DNA of 23,753 nucleotides from Geofilum sp964396555 (lineage in GTDB: Bacteria; Bacteroidota; Bacteroidia; Bacteroidales; Marinilabiliaceae), in assembly GCA_964396555.1 (NCBI GenBank), contig CAYNFX010000023.1, positions 1 to 23,753 on the forward strand. Reading direction: 5' to 3'. The position numbers and the translations under genes are program-made. The notes under the pieces were generated by a model. It saw only the letters and a program-made list of their open reading frames with translations. It ran no database searches and was not told the DNA's origin. Every line of letters begins with the position of its first letter. Position 1 is the stretch's first letter. Shown in pieces: positions 14,282-21,863 of this stretch.

Positions 14282-15928
14282 ATGAGTACTTTTTCAATTA
14301 TTGGGCAGGTTGTCGATGTGTTTAATCGCGAGATTTACCCTGGTGAGGTATCGGTTGATAATGGAAGAATAGTTTCTATCGCTAGGAGAGAATCTGCGCC
14401 GTTGCGTTTTATTATGCCGGGATTTGTTGACGCTCATGTTCATATTGAGAGCTCTATGCTAACTCCTTCCAGGTTTGCTCAGCTGGTTGTTCCACGTGGA
14501 ACAATAGCGGTTGTAAGTGACCCGCATGAGATAGCAAATGTAGCGGGAGTAGAGGGTGTGGAGTTTATGATTGGGGATGCCGAAAAGGTTCCATTGAAGG
14601 TTTTCTTTGGTGCCCCTTCCTGTGTCCCAGCAACTAATTTTGAAACATCAGGTGCGGTATTGGGTCCTGAAGAGGTTGGGAACTTGCTGGAGCGCGAGGA
14701 TATATGGTTTTTGTCGGAGATGATGAATTTTCCTGGTGTGGTAGGGGGAGCTTCTGATGTGCTCAGGAAGATTAAGTCTGCCCAGGAAAATAGTAAGCCT
14801 GTAGATGGACATGCTCCGGGTCTAAGGGGCGAGGCATTAAAGAAATATATTTCCTCTGGCATTACAACCGATCATGAGTGTTCAAGTTTTGAAGAGGCTG
14901 AGGAGAAGATTAAACTTGGTGTTAAGATACAGGTAAGAGAAGGAAGTGCAGCCAGAAATTTTGATGCTTTACATACATTGTTTGCAACTTACCCGGATAG
15001 GCTTATGCTGTGCACTGATGATAGTCATCCGGATGAAATATTAAGTGATGGTCATATAGACAGACTTGTCAGAAAGGGTTTGAAGAAATACAAGGTGGAT
15101 TTGTTTGATCTTTTAAGGTCAGCATGTGTTGTTCCTGTAGAACACTATAAGATTCCAGTTGGGTTGCTTAGAGAAGGAGATACTGCGGACTTTATTGTTG
15201 TGAATAACCTAGAAGAGTTTGATGTGTTTGAATCATATATCGATGGACAAAAGGTCTATGATAAAAAAGAGGGGGTGCTTTTCTTTTGTGATACATCTAA
15301 ACATATTAACAGATTCCGCAAGGAAATGATATCGGCATCTGATCTAAGGATCGTGCTACCCGAAGATTGCGACACAGTTAAGGTAATAGATGTAAAGGAC
15401 GGAGAACTTCTTACCGGGCAGTATTTGTGGAAGTCATCTGCAGTACCGGGTCAAGCAGTTGAGTCTTCAGTTGCCGATGATATACTAAAGCTTATTGTTG
15501 TAAACAGGTATTTGGATCAAAAGCCATCTGTAGGTTTTGTCAGGAATATCGGTTTGAAGAATGGTGCAATAGCAAGTACTGTCGCGCATGATAGTCATAA
15601 TATTATTGCAACAGGTACTGATGATATATCTATTGCTAAAGCAGTAAATGCCCTTATTGAATGTGGAGGTGGTATTGCTGCTTATGATGGAAAATCAATA
15701 CAGATATTGGCTCTTCCTGTTGGTGGTCTTATGTCAGATGAAGAGGGGAGTGTTGTGGCAGCTAAGTATCAACGTTTGAATGATTATTGCAAAAACCTTG
15801 GATGTGGTCTGAAAGCTCCATTTATGAGTTTGGCCTTTCTTTCACTGCTTGTTATTCCTTCTCTGAAATTAGGAGACCGTGGACTCTTTGATGTTGATAA
15901 GTTCAGTTTCGTACCGCTTTTTGAATGA
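14282..15928 (+). CDS. ade: Adenine deaminase
   Basis: A 548-residue amidohydrolase that converts adenine to hypoxanthine and ammonia in purine salvage. Motifs in order: GFVDAHVHIESSM (metal His52 and His54), VPRGT (70-74), DPHEIANV (80-87), VDGHAPGL, TTDHECSS and CTDDSHPDE, then the C-terminal adenine deaminase domain with AHDSHNI and LPVGGLMS. All are present and length is normal. Codon use looks less T-ending than in nadA to mnmG. It occupies the place where many Bacteroidales have apt, so the two may be alternative adenine salvage routes. A parS site is embedded in codons 69-74. uvrC starts 11 bases downstream. Confidence 0.95.
   Translation: MSTFSIIGQVVDVFNREIYPGEVSVDNGRIVSIARRESAPLRFIMPGFVDAHVHIESSMLTPSRFAQLVVPRGTIAVVSDPHEIANVAGVEGVEFMIGDAEKVPLKVFFGAPSCVPATNFETSGAVLGPEEVGNLLEREDIWFLSEMMNFPGVVGGASDVLRKIKSAQENSKPVDGHAPGLRGEALKKYISSGITTDHECSSFEEAEEKIKLGVKIQVREGSAARNFDALHTLFATYPDRLMLCTDDSHPDEILSDGHIDRLVRKGLKKYKVDLFDLLRSACVVPVEHYKIPVGLLREGDTADFIVVNNLEEFDVFESYIDGQKVYDKKEGVLFFCDTSKHINRFRKEMISASDLRIVLPEDCDTVKVIDVKDGELLTGQYLWKSSAVPGQAVESSVADDILKLIVVNRYLDQKPSVGFVRNIGLKNGAIASTVAHDSHNIIATGTDDISIAKAVNALIECGGGIAAYDGKSIQILALPVGGLMSDEEGSVVAAKYQRLNDYCKNLGCGLKAPFMSLAFLSLLVIPSLKLGDRGLFDVDKFSFVPLFE
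14488..14503. promoter_or_regulatory. parS site, perfect palindrome inside the adenine deaminase gene
   Basis: TGTTCCACGTGGAACA is a perfect 16-base palindrome and matches TGTTNCACGTGNAACA at every fixed position. It lies 237 bases from the first copy. It encodes V-V-P-R-G-T of a conserved enzyme motif, so the protein fixes some bases but not the third codon positions. Confidence 0.9.
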
Positions 15929-15939
15929 TTTGAATCACG

Positions 15940-17760
15940 ATGTTGGATACACTGAATCCTAAAATTGAATACTTAAGAAGTCTTGTTGCTGTATTGCCCG
16001 AGGACCCCGGAGTATATCAATACTTCGATGATAGCGGTAAAATAATCTATGTAGGTAAGGCAAAGAATCTGAAAAAGAGGGTTTCCTCTTACTTCAATCG
16101 GATTCCTGAAAATGGCAAGACTAGGGTCTTGGTAAAAAGGATCAGAGATATAAGGTATATTGTTGTTAGTTCTGAAGAAGATGCCCTTCTTCTTGAAAAC
16201 AACCTCATAAAGAAATACAGACCACGCTATAACGTACTTCTGAAGGATGATAAAACATATCCCTGGATTGTTATAAGAAATGAAGCCTTCCCCAGGGTCT
16301 ACCAGACCAGACAAATATATAAAGATGGCAGTTTGTATTTTGGTCCTTATACATCTATCGTAATGGTCAGGACCCTTTTGGAACTAATAAGACATTTATT
16401 TCCCATTAGAACCTGTAAGCTTAACTTAAGTGCTGAGAATGTAGCTAAACAGAAATACAAGAGATGTCTTGAGTATCATATGGGCAATTGCAAGGCCCCA
16501 TGTGAGGGTTTGGAGAATGAAGCTGAATACTTGCAATACATTGAAGATATCAAGAGTATTCTTAAGGGAAATATTAACTCTGTGATAAAGTATCTTAAGA
16601 ACAAAATGGTAGAGCTGGCTTCTGATTATAAATTTGAAGAAGCCGAGGAAATAAAGAAAAGAATCAACCTTCTTTCCGGATTTCAGAGTAAATCTACTGT
16701 TGTCAATCCGAAGATTGACAACGTTGATGTATTCTCATTTCTTAATGACGAAGACTCTGCTTATGTTAACTTCCTGAAGGTTCAGAATGGCGCAATTATT
16801 CAGGCTCATACAATTGAGATGAAGAAGAGGATGGATGAAGAAGAGTCCGAACTTTTTGCACTTGCAGTAGTCGAACTAAGGGAAAGATTCAAAAGTGCAT
16901 CATCGGAGATCCTTGTGCCTTTTATACCAGATATTTCACTTAAGGGAGTCGAGTTTACAGTACCACAGATAGGGGACAAGAAGAAACTACTCGATTTGTC
17001 TGAAAGGAATGTCAAGTACTTCAGACTTGAAAGATTGAAGCAGGAAGCTAATCAAACAAGGAAGCCAAGGAGCTATTTTGTACTTGAGCAGTTACAGAAG
17101 GATTTAAATCTCAAGAGTTTTCCAGTGCACATCGAGTGTTTTGATAATTCAAATATTCAGGGAGCTTATCCTGTTGCTGCTTGTGTTGTGTTTAAGGAAG
17201 GTAAACCATCAAGAAAGGATTACAGGCATTTTAATATTAAGACAGTTGAAGGTCCCAATGACTTTGCTTCAATGGAAGAGGTAATCTATAGAAGGTTCAA
17301 GAGAGCTCTCGATGAAGGGAGTCCTTTGCCCCAGCTGTTGATTATTGATGGTGGAAAAGGACAGTTGGGTTCGGCGATGAAATCTATTACTACATTGAGA
17401 CTTCAGGATAAAATTGCCGTGATCGGTATTGCAAAAAGACTTGAAGAAATATTTTACCCGGGCGATCCAGTTCCTCTTTACCTTGACAAAAACAGTCCCT
17501 CTCTGAAGTTGATTCAGCACCTTAGAAATGAGGCGCACAGGTTTGGTATTACCTTTCACAGAAGCAAGAGAAGCAAAGGAGCTTTGGTTTCTGCTCTTGA
17601 TTCTGTCCCGGGAATTGGAGAAAAGACTACAAAGGCATTGCTTAATGAGTTTAAGTCCCTAAAGGGTATAAAGGAAGCATCCTTTGAGGACCTGAAAAAA
17701 TTGGTAGGATCTGCAAAGGCTAAAACGGTCAAAGATCATTTTCTAAAAGAAAATTTCTGA
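15940..17760 (+). CDS. uvrC: Excinuclease ABC subunit C (UvrC)
   Basis: A 606-residue nucleotide excision repair nuclease that makes both cuts around a lesion marked by UvrAB. The GIY-YIG domain is at the N-terminus (GVY 24-26, YVG 37-39, then KAKNLKKRV); a UvrB-interacting UVR motif lies near 212-246 (YKFEEAEEIKKRI); the RNase H-like domain contains ECFDNSNIQGAYPV, NDFASMEEVIYRRF and LLIIDGGKGQL; and the helix-hairpin-helix DNA-binding tail has SVPGIGEKTTKALL. Length is typical. Its last 18 bases overlap the convergent lplA gene. No uvrA or uvrB is present; in Bacteroidota these genes are scattered. Confidence 0.97.
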   Translation: MLDTLNPKIEYLRSLVAVLPEDPGVYQYFDDSGKIIYVGKAKNLKKRVSSYFNRIPENGKTRVLVKRIRDIRYIVVSSEEDALLLENNLIKKYRPRYNVLLKDDKTYPWIVIRNEAFPRVYQTRQIYKDGSLYFGPYTSIVMVRTLLELIRHLFPIRTCKLNLSAENVAKQKYKRCLEYHMGNCKAPCEGLENEAEYLQYIEDIKSILKGNINSVIKYLKNKMVELASDYKFEEAEEIKKRINLLSGFQSKSTVVNPKIDNVDVFSFLNDEDSAYVNFLKVQNGAIIQAHTIEMKKRMDEEESELFALAVVELRERFKSASSEILVPFIPDISLKGVEFTVPQIGDKKKLLDLSERNVKYFRLERLKQEANQTRKPRSYFVLEQLQKDLNLKSFPVHIECFDNSNIQGAYPVAACVVFKEGKPSRKDYRHFNIKTVEGPNDFASMEEVIYRRFKRALDEGSPLPQLLIIDGGKGQLGSAMKSITTLRLQDKIAVIGIAKRLEEIFYPGDPVPLYLDKNSPSLKLIQHLRNEAHRFGITFHRSKRSKGALVSALDSVPGIGEKTTKALLNEFKSLKGIKEASFEDLKKLVGSAKAKTVKDHFLKENF

Positions 17761-18720
17761 TAATTCATCATGGTTTTCCTCATAATCGTCAATCTCTTTA
17801 AGGGCCGCAAGTATTTCATCCTTGTCATGAAATAATCCTGTTAACCTTGTCTTGATAGTTTCGCTGATTACTTTTTCTTCTGGACTCGACTTTACAGCTA
17901 TGTCAGCAATACGGCCTTTTTCTATTTTCATTTCAATGCTGAATACTCTTTTGCCTAGCTTGCTGCGCTTTTTGAAAACATAGGGAGGGCCATACCTGAA
18001 GTTCCATTCCGCAGTGTCATACTTTTCAGCCTTGATTTGTTCTATTTGTTTAATGTCCTCTTGAGTAAAGCTATAATCTACTATTGAAGAATTCTTTTGT
18101 TGAATAGATGAAACAAGCTGATACATAAAATCTTCGGTCGATTTATTCCATTTTATAAGGTCTTTTATATTGGTGACCTCACTTCTGACTGACTTAACTG
18201 CTTTGTCTGCGTATTTTGTCGGATCTACTCTCAGACTGTTGGTTAAGAAGTCCAGGTTTGAATCGTAAAGTATTGTGCCATGGTGCAATACACGTTGTTT
18301 GAACACGTGACAAGCATTACCGGATATCTTTTTGAAATTCACCAGAAGGTCATTTCTTTCCCCATGCTTAACTGGCAGGCCCCATTCGTTGAGTAACGCT
18401 ACAATGGGTTCAGTTGCTTTTTTAAAGTTCACTAAATCACCAGGATTTTCATTTCTTATAAAGCAAAAGTTTAAGTTTCCCGGATCATGAAAAACCGTAC
18501 CACCTCCTGATAATCTTCGGAATAGGGGAATTCCTTTTCTGTCCAGATAGGGGAGGTTTATTTCTGAAAGAGCATTCTGATGTTTGCCAATAATTACAGA
18601 AGTGTCATTTATGTAGAAAAAATTGTAATCCTGATCCTTCGTTCTCAGCAGGTATTCTTCTGCAGCCAGGTTAAACCCGGGTTCTCTGCTATTGCTTATT
18701 ATTGAATAAATGGTCTTCAT
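17743..18720 (-). CDS. lplA: Lipoate-protein ligase A
   Basis: A 325-residue enzyme that activates lipoate with ATP and attaches it to lysines of 2-oxoacid dehydrogenase E2 proteins or GcvH. Motifs are RRLSGGGTVFHD (68-79), GNLNFCF, and FKKISGNA with the adenylate-binding lysine Lys131. The length covers the catalytic domain plus the C-terminal accessory domain, as in E. coli LplA. ATG 18720 was chosen: a longer frame from a TTG at 18771 has 17 extra residues of no family likeness, and that TTG overlaps the predicted -7 box. It points against its neighbours between uvrC and dtd, overlapping the uvrC 3' end by 18 bases. Confidence 0.92.
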   Translation of the reverse strand: MKTIYSIISNSREPGFNLAAEEYLLRTKDQDYNFFYINDTSVIIGKHQNALSEINLPYLDRKGIPLFRRLSGGGTVFHDPGNLNFCFIRNENPGDLVNFKKATEPIVALLNEWGLPVKHGERNDLLVNFKKISGNACHVFKQRVLHHGTILYDSNLDFLTNSLRVDPTKYADKAVKSVRSEVTNIKDLIKWNKSTEDFMYQLVSSIQQKNSSIVDYSFTQEDIKQIEQIKAEKYDTAEWNFRYGPPYVFKKRSKLGKRVFSIEMKIEKGRIADIAVKSSPEEKVISETIKTRLTGLFHDKDEILAALKEIDDYEENHDELSEIFF

Positions 18721-18768
18721 ATGGGATTCTTTCTCAGAAGGACAAACTTTCATCCAAAATGTTCCGGT

Positions 18769-18776
18769 CAAATATA
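18769..18776 (-). promoter_or_regulatory. -7 promoter box for lplA
   Basis: TATATTTG on the minus strand (18776 down to 18769) is a perfect TAnnTTTG box, about 48 bases before the lplA ATG at 18720. No clear TTTG -33 element was found upstream. Confidence 0.45.
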
Positions 18777-18809
18777 GACATTCGGAATAAACGGTCCCGC
18801 AATTTATAG

Positions 18810-18817
18810 TATTTTTG
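18810..18817 (+). promoter_or_regulatory. -7 promoter box for dtd-deoC
   Basis: TATTTTTG is a perfect TAnnTTTG box, 34 bases before the dtd ATG at 18852. No clear TTTG -33 element was found upstream. It is divergent from the lplA box in a 131-base gap. Confidence 0.45.
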
Positions 18818-18851
18818 CCTGTAATGTTTTTGATTTAAAGTAAATTGAATT

Positions 18852-19304
18852 ATGAGAGTTGTTGTTCAAAGGGTTAGTAGTGCTTCGGTTAAAACTTCTG
18901 ATGGGTATTTTCAATGTATCAATAAGGGATTAATGATTCTTGTGGGTATAACTCATAATGACACTGTTGAAGATGCTGAATATTTGGCATCTAAGATAGT
19001 TTTACTTAGGATTTTTGATGATGAGAGTGGGGTTATGAACTTTTCTTTGAAAGATGTGGATGGAGAACTGTTGGTTGTTAGTCAGTTTACTCTTCATGCC
19101 AAAGTAAAGAAAGGAAACAGACCTTCCTATATGGACGCAGCGAAACATGAGTTAGCAGTACCCTTGTATGAACATTTTATTAAAAGGCTGGAAGATTTGA
19201 CGGGCAAGAGTGTTGCACGTGGAGTTTTTGGTGCCTATATGGATATTGACATGGTTAATAGTGGGCCTGTTACCATTCTAATAGATACACATGATTTGAG
19301 ATAA
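18852..19304 (+). CDS. dtd: D-aminoacyl-tRNA deacylase (D-Tyr-tRNA deacylase)
   Basis: A 150-residue homodimeric proofreading enzyme that removes D-amino acids (and glycine from mischarged tRNA-Ala) from tRNA. It starts MRVVVQRVSSASV and carries VSQFTLHAKVKKGNRPSY (the SQFTL catalytic-region motif) and the C-terminal NSGPVTILID (Gly-Pro proofreading motif). Length is normal. deoC starts 16 bases after the stop. In many Bacteroidales a MazG-type nucleotide pyrophosphohydrolase gene lies between these two; it is absent here. Confidence 0.96.
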   Translation: MRVVVQRVSSASVKTSDGYFQCINKGLMILVGITHNDTVEDAEYLASKIVLLRIFDDESGVMNFSLKDVDGELLVVSQFTLHAKVKKGNRPSYMDAAKHELAVPLYEHFIKRLEDLTGKSVARGVFGAYMDIDMVNSGPVTILIDTHDLR

Positions 19305-19320
19305 TATTAATTTTATATGT

Positions 19321-20202
19321 ATGGAAACCAATTCCTTATTTGAATTATTTAAACAGGATTATTTGAATATTCCGGCTTTTGATTTGTTAAAACTTAACCT
19401 GGAGGCGAATAGTGTTGATGTAATGAAGCGGATATTTAATTGCCTGGATCTAACTAGTCTTAGTTCAGATGATAGCAGCAACAAGATTGAGAGCTTTTGT
19501 GAGAGGGTTGTACATTTGAATGATCACTATCCTGACATTCCGAATGTAGGTGCCGTATGTGTATATCCTGTCTTTGCGTCTGTGCTTGGATCAAAACTAA
19601 AGGGCATTGACGTGAAAAGGGCCGTAGTGTCTGCTGGCTTTCCTTCTTCACAAACCTTCCTTGATGTAAAGATTGAAGAGACTAAGAAGGCTGTTTTCTT
19701 GGGAGCAGATGAAATTGATATAGTTATCTCGGTCGGTGAGTTTCTTGAGGGAAATTACGAGTTTGTCGGCAGGGAAATTGCAGATATCAAATCAGCAATT
19801 GGTAAGGATGTTCAACTTAAAGTTATACTTGAGACTGGGGCCTTGAGAACACCAGAAAATATTTGGAGAGCAAGTATCCTTGCTATGGAAGCAGGTGCTG
19901 ATTTTATTAAGACTTCGACAGGTAAGGGATATCCAGGTGCAACACCTGATGCTGCCTGGATAATGATACATGCTATGAAGGCATTTGCTGAAAAGCGCAA
20001 GCGTAAGGTTGGATTTAAAGCTGCGGGAGGTGTTTCCACAGTTGAAGATGCTCTTGTATACTGGTCAATACAGAAACAGATACTTGGAGATAGCTGGCTT
20101 AACAATAGCTTGTTCCGCATAGGAACAAGCCGTCTGGCTGACACATTGTTAAAGGAGGTAACTGGAGCAGATAAAATAGTTTATTTTTCACATCTTCCTT
20201 GA
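19321..20202 (+). CDS. deoC: Deoxyribose-phosphate aldolase (DERA)
   Basis: A 293-residue class I aldolase that splits 2-deoxyribose 5-phosphate into glyceraldehyde 3-phosphate and acetaldehyde during deoxynucleoside breakdown. The Schiff-base lysine is Lys197 in DFIKTSTGKGYPGAT, the proton-relay lysine is Lys233 in VGFKAAGGV, and the conserved acidic segment is GADEIDIVIS (128-137). It is longer than the E. coli enzyme (259) because of an N-terminal extension, usual for the Bacteroidota type. The last 15 bases overlap the convergent prenyl synthase gene. Confidence 0.95.
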   Translation: METNSLFELFKQDYLNIPAFDLLKLNLEANSVDVMKRIFNCLDLTSLSSDDSSNKIESFCERVVHLNDHYPDIPNVGAVCVYPVFASVLGSKLKGIDVKRAVVSAGFPSSQTFLDVKIEETKKAVFLGADEIDIVISVGEFLEGNYEFVGREIADIKSAIGKDVQLKVILETGALRTPENIWRASILAMEAGADFIKTSTGKGYPGATPDAAWIMIHAMKAFAEKRKRKVGFKAAGGVSTVEDALVYWSIQKQILGDSWLNNSLFRIGTSRLADTLLKEVTGADKIVYFSHLP

Positions 20203-21162
20203 TGTGGTAAAGTAAACAAGCTCCTCAAGGGCGCTTCTGATTTCTGAATCGGGGTAAGTCTTTAGTATTTCTAAAGCCTTATCCCGATACTCTATCATTT
20301 TTTCACGGGCGTATTCAATGCCCCCTTTTTCAATTACCATACTGACTATCGGTGCTATCTTTCTTTCATTCTTGTGATGGCGTTTGATAGTTCTAAGTAT
20401 TTCACGCTTATTATTTTTATCGGTTTTGTTCAGAACGTATATTAGGGGTAGCGTGATCTTTTTTTCTTTGAGATCATTTCCCGTTGGCTTACCTGCAAGG
20501 TTTTTCTTTTCGTAGTCGAGAAGGTCATCCCTGATCTGAAAAGCAATACCAAGGTTAATTCCAAACTCATGCATCTTGTCAACCTGCTCCTGAGGGGCTT
20601 TGACAGAATAGGCTCCTGCCTTTGTGCAGGCGGCGATAAGAGTTGCGGTTTTCTTTCTTACTACGTCGTAATAAACCTCTTCGGTAATATTAAGCTTGCG
20701 TGATTTTTCTATCTGTAGCAATTCACCCTCACTCATCTCTTTTACAGCATCAGAAACGATCCTAAGTACTTCGATCTGATTATTTTTAAGAGCGCAGCTA
20801 AGACCAACAGAAAGGTAATAGTCGCCTACAAGTACGGCTATCTTGGAACGCCATAAAGCGTTGATTGAGAAAAAGCCCCTTCTCTGATAAGTCTCATCGA
20901 CAACATCATCATGGATAAGAGTTGCCGTATGCAGCAGTTCGATAAGGGCGGCTGCTGTGTAGCTTGCGTCCGTAGCATCTCCGTTAAGGCGGGCGGAGAG
21001 GAATACAAGCATGGGCCTCATCTGTTTGCCTTTCCTACGTATAAGATAGTTGGTAATTACAGTGAGTAAAGGGATCTCTGACTTTATCTGCTGTTTAAAG
21101 TAGGCTTCAAAGCCCCTCATCTCTTCACTTATAGGAGCAACTATTTTAGATGATACACCCAT
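20188..21162 (-). CDS. Long-chain trans-polyprenyl diphosphate synthase
   Basis: A 324-residue prenyltransferase that extends an allylic diphosphate with isopentenyl diphosphate, most likely for the menaquinone side chain. GKQMRP (45-50) binds diphosphate; the first Asp-rich motif is DDVVD (85-89) and the second is DDLLD (212-216), each binding magnesium. The residue five before the first motif is the small Ala80, and shorter-chain enzymes usually have a bulky residue there, so a product of about C35-C45 is inferred. IspB-like octaprenyl synthase is the best guess. It is convergent with deoC (15-base overlap) and divergent from queD. Confidence 0.9.
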   Translation of the reverse strand: MGVSSKIVAPISEEMRGFEAYFKQQIKSEIPLLTVITNYLIRRKGKQMRPMLVFLSARLNGDATDASYTAAALIELLHTATLIHDDVVDETYQRRGFFSINALWRSKIAVLVGDYYLSVGLSCALKNNQIEVLRIVSDAVKEMSEGELLQIEKSRKLNITEEVYYDVVRKKTATLIAACTKAGAYSVKAPQEQVDKMHEFGINLGIAFQIRDDLLDYEKKNLAGKPTGNDLKEKKITLPLIYVLNKTDKNNKREILRTIKRHHKNERKIAPIVSMVIEKGGIEYAREKMIEYRDKALEILKTYPDSEIRSALEELVYFTTSRKM

Positions 21163-21182
21163 AGTTTTTAATACTAATAGCT

Positions 21183-21190
21183 CAAAAGTA
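21183..21190 (-). promoter_or_regulatory. -7 promoter box for the prenyl synthase
   Basis: TACTTTTG on the minus strand (21190 down to 21183) is a perfect TAnnTTTG box, about 20 bases before the ATG at 21162. It has the same sequence as the rpiB -7 box. No good -33 TTTG was seen. Confidence 0.45.
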
Positions 21191-21298
21191 GCAATTTGTT
21201 GATTATTATCCCCGAATATTCAGGTATATTTTCTTTGAATGGCTTTGGCTAGGGGAGGCTATTTACATGATTTTCGGATAATTGTCGTGCAATTATAC

Positions 21299-21306
21299 TA
21301 TATTTG
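21299..21306 (+). promoter_or_regulatory. -7 promoter box for queD
   Basis: TATATTTG is a perfect TAnnTTTG box, giving a predicted leader of about 90 bases before queD. I looked in that leader for a preQ1 riboswitch and did not see a convincing one. No clear TTTG lies in the -33 region. Confidence 0.4.
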
Positions 21307-21401
21307 CCTTGCTAATTTAACAGCTATTGATCGGGCTGTGTTCTAATATGCAGTACTAAAATTGAACAAAAATTTGCTGGTGCGATAATTATTGAGAGGA
21401 G

Positions 21402-21863
21402 ATGGCAAAAATTAGGATTACTAAGGAATTTCGTTTTGAAGCTGCGCATGCGCTGCATAATTATGATGGCCTGTGTCGGAATATTCATGGGCATTCTTAT
21501 ATACTAAAGGTGACAGTTATCGGAGAACCTATTACTGATAAAAATAGTCCGAAGCTTGGAATGGTTATGGACTTCGGTGACCTTAAGGATATTGTCAACA
21601 GAGTAATAATTTCCGAGTTTGATCATGCCCTTATTGTAAGCAGGAATGTGAACCAGGATACAATCAGAGAAATGGGTCAGATGGCCGAAAGGCATTTAGT
21701 GATGGCCTATCAGCCTACATGCGAGAATATGATTGTTGACTTTGCTGAAAGGCTTATAAAGAGACTGCCTTCAAATGTTAAGTTGCATAGCCTCAGGCTT
21801 AACGAAACTGCAGGTTCTTATGCTGAATGGTTTGCCTCTGATAATGAAGAAAGATCGCACTAG
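21402..21863 (+). CDS. queD: 6-carboxy-5,6,7,8-tetrahydropterin synthase (QueD/PTPS family)
   Basis: A 153-residue protein that makes 6-carboxytetrahydropterin from dihydroneopterin triphosphate in queuosine (preQ0) synthesis. Zinc ligands are His16 in FRFEAAH and His29 and His31 in CRNIHGHSY; the catalytic cysteine is Cys25. DHALIV and the C-terminal ETAGSYAEW (catalytic Glu region) are present. The usual PTSEN motif reads PTCEN here, a small change. The Cys-x3-His-Gly-His spacing favours QueD over true PTPS. Other queuosine genes (queC, queE, queF) are not in the window. A purine-rich GAGAGGAG precedes the ATG, closer than ideal. The stop shares CTAG with the convergent cbiK stop. Confidence 0.93.
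   Translation: MAKIRITKEFRFEAAHALHNYDGLCRNIHGHSYILKVTVIGEPITDKNSPKLGMVMDFGDLKDIVNRVIISEFDHALIVSRNVNQDTIREMGQMAERHLVMAYQPTCENMIVDFAERLIKRLPSNVKLHSLRLNETAGSYAEWFASDNEERSH

Noticed and set aside
18299..18314. CACGTG inside lplA
   Set aside because: Both flanks (TTGAA and ACAAG) fail the parS pattern.
18721..18771. Longer lplA from a TTG at 18771
   Set aside because: The 17 extra residues show no family likeness and the TTG lies within the predicted -7 box.
19211..19226. Third CACGTG palindrome resembling parS in dtd (TGTTGCACGTGGAGTT)
   Set aside because: The last three bases all differ from the consensus, the palindrome fails on the right arm, and it encodes the conserved V-A-R-G segment of Dtd. 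Too weak to call.
21307..21401. preQ1 riboswitch in the queD leader
   Set aside because: I could not place the C-rich loop, A-rich tail and stem in the expected order.
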